Assembly (NCBI GenBank): GCA_027364695.1
Contig: DAHXOV010000199.1
Coordinates: 1-6,418 of the forward strand
Direction: 5' to 3'
DNA: 6,418 nucleotides
Source: a bacterium
GTDB lineage: Bacteria > Bacteroidota > Bacteroidia > B-17B0 > Aurantibacillaceae
Made by a program: the position numbers and the translations under genes. The notes under the pieces are model-generated. The model worked only from the letters and a program-made list of their open reading frames with translations. It made no database searches and was not told where the DNA came from. Shown piece by piece: positions 5,549 to 6,418 of this stretch; the stretch's first letter is position 1, and the number at the start of each line of letters is the position of its first letter.

Positions 5549-6418
5549 ATGATGACTACAAAATTTGATAGTACTTACTACATAAATTTAGAGGAAAAGT
5601 ATGGCGCTCATAATTATCATCCACTGCCCGTGGTTCTTTCAAGAGGAGACGGCGTATATGTATGGGATGTAGAGGACAAGAAATACATAGATTTTTTATC
5701 AGCATACAGTGCTGTCAATCAAGGACATGGTCATCCAAAAATTGTTCAGATACTCATAGAACAGGCACAGCGATTGACACTTACTTCCCGTGCATTTTAC
5801 AATGATGTACTGGGTGAGTACGAAAAGTACCTTACTACTTTGTTTGGTTATGATAAACTTTTACCAATGAATTCGGGAGCAGAGGCGGTAGAAACATCTA
5901 TCAAACTGGCGCGCAAGTGGGGCTATTTGAAAAAAAATATTCCTGATGGTGAGGCACAAATTTTAGTTTGCGAAAATAATTTTCATGGTAGAACGACTAC
6001 TATTATATCATTCAGTTCTGATCCCACTGCAAAGAATGGATTTTCACCTTATGCAACAGGGTTTATCCACATTCCATTCAATGATATTGCTGCATTAGAA
6101 AGCATATTAGAAGAGCAGGGTGAATACATTGCATGTTTTTTGGTAGAGCCGATACAAGGAGAGGCAGGTGTAATGGTGCCAGATGATGGTTATTTGAGCG
6201 CTGCTTATGGGTTATGCAAAAAACACAATGTTCTCTTTGTTGCAGATGAAATTCAAACAGGGCTTGCGAGAACAGGTAAGATGTTGGCTTGTGATTATGA
6301 AAATATAAAACCAGATGTGTTGATTTTAGGAAAAGCATTGAGTGGAGGAATAATGCCAATATCAGCAGTATTAGCCAATGATGATATTATGTTGTGTATT
6401 CGGCCGGGTGAACATGGC
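5549..6418 (+). CDS. rocD: Ornithine aminotransferase (ornithine-oxo-acid transaminase), C-terminus cut by window edge
   Basis: A class III PLP aminotransferase that moves the delta-amino group of ornithine to 2-oxoglutarate, giving glutamate semialdehyde (which cyclises to pyrroline-5-carboxylate) and glutamate. It links arginine/ornithine breakdown to proline and glutamate in the cytoplasm. The 290 codons present show the ornithine-specific start [15 protein letters not shown] (19-33) and [13 protein letters not shown] (51-63). They also show the PLP phosphate-binding GAEAVE (110-115), NFHGR (144-148), VEPIQGEAG (199-207), Asp233 of [12 protein letters not shown], and the Schiff-base Lys262 in GKALSGG. 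The frame is open to the window end. Members are usually about 400-415 residues, so about 110-125 are missing. Two adjacent ATGs (5549 and 5552) could each start translation; I take the first. It is divergent from the transport pair and has its own promoter. Confidence 0.95.
   Translation, partial: MMTTKFDSTYYINLEEKYGAHNYHPLPVVLSRGDGVYVWDVEDKKYIDFLSAYSAVNQGHGHPKIVQILIEQAQRLTLTSRAFYNDVLGEYEKYLTTLFGYDKLLPMNSGAEAVETSIKLARKWGYLKKNIPDGEAQILVCENNFHGRTTTIISFSSDPTAKNGFSPYATGFIHIPFNDIAALESILEEQGEYIACFLVEPIQGEAGVMVPDDGYLSAAYGLCKKHNVLFVADEIQTGLARTGKMLACDYENIKPDVLILGKALSGGIMPISAVLANDDIMLCIRPGEHG

Noticed and set aside
6078..6359. Minus-strand 93-residue His-rich open frame opposite rocD
   Set aside because: It is a shadow of the ornithine aminotransferase coding strand, whose PLP motifs run straight through it; it has no promoter.

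Overview
The window looks like ordinary chromosomal DNA from a low-GC member of the Bacteroidota. Four signs point there: exact TAnnTTTG (-7) promoter elements before two genes, A/T-rich leaders without Shine-Dalgarno sequences, a TonB-dependent receptor with an N-terminal carboxypeptidase-regulatory-like domain, and housekeeping proteins with Bacteroidota-style motifs. I cannot name the genus.

Layout. Positions 1-5409 are read on the minus strand, in transcription order: a small His-rich exported protein (5083-5409), a TonB-dependent outer-membrane receptor (2530-4965), a phosphoglucosamine mutase-type enzyme (996-2414) and a cysteine desulfurase (1-999, cut by the window edge before its C-terminus). 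Positions 5549-6418 are read on the plus strand and hold an ornithine aminotransferase, cut at the right edge before its C-terminus. A 139-base divergent regulatory region (5410-5548) separates the two directions. No gene-free stretch exceeds 300 bases, and I see no RNA gene, insertion sequence, CRISPR array or attachment site.

How the genes relate. The small His-rich protein and the receptor follow each other with a 117-base gap that contains a hairpin. They look like one accessory transport module, probably for a metal or metal complex; this is inferred from the His/Cys content and the pairing, not from a recognised substrate. The mutase has its own promoter just inside the gap after the receptor and is translationally coupled to the cysteine desulfurase through an ATGA overlap. 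That pair is a housekeeping unit for amino-sugar precursor supply and sulfur mobilisation. The ornithine aminotransferase is an independent divergent gene of arginine/ornithine/proline metabolism.

The least described part is the His-rich protein/receptor pair with its upstream region, which carries a loose Fur-box-like match. Nothing here demonstrates a wholly new system.
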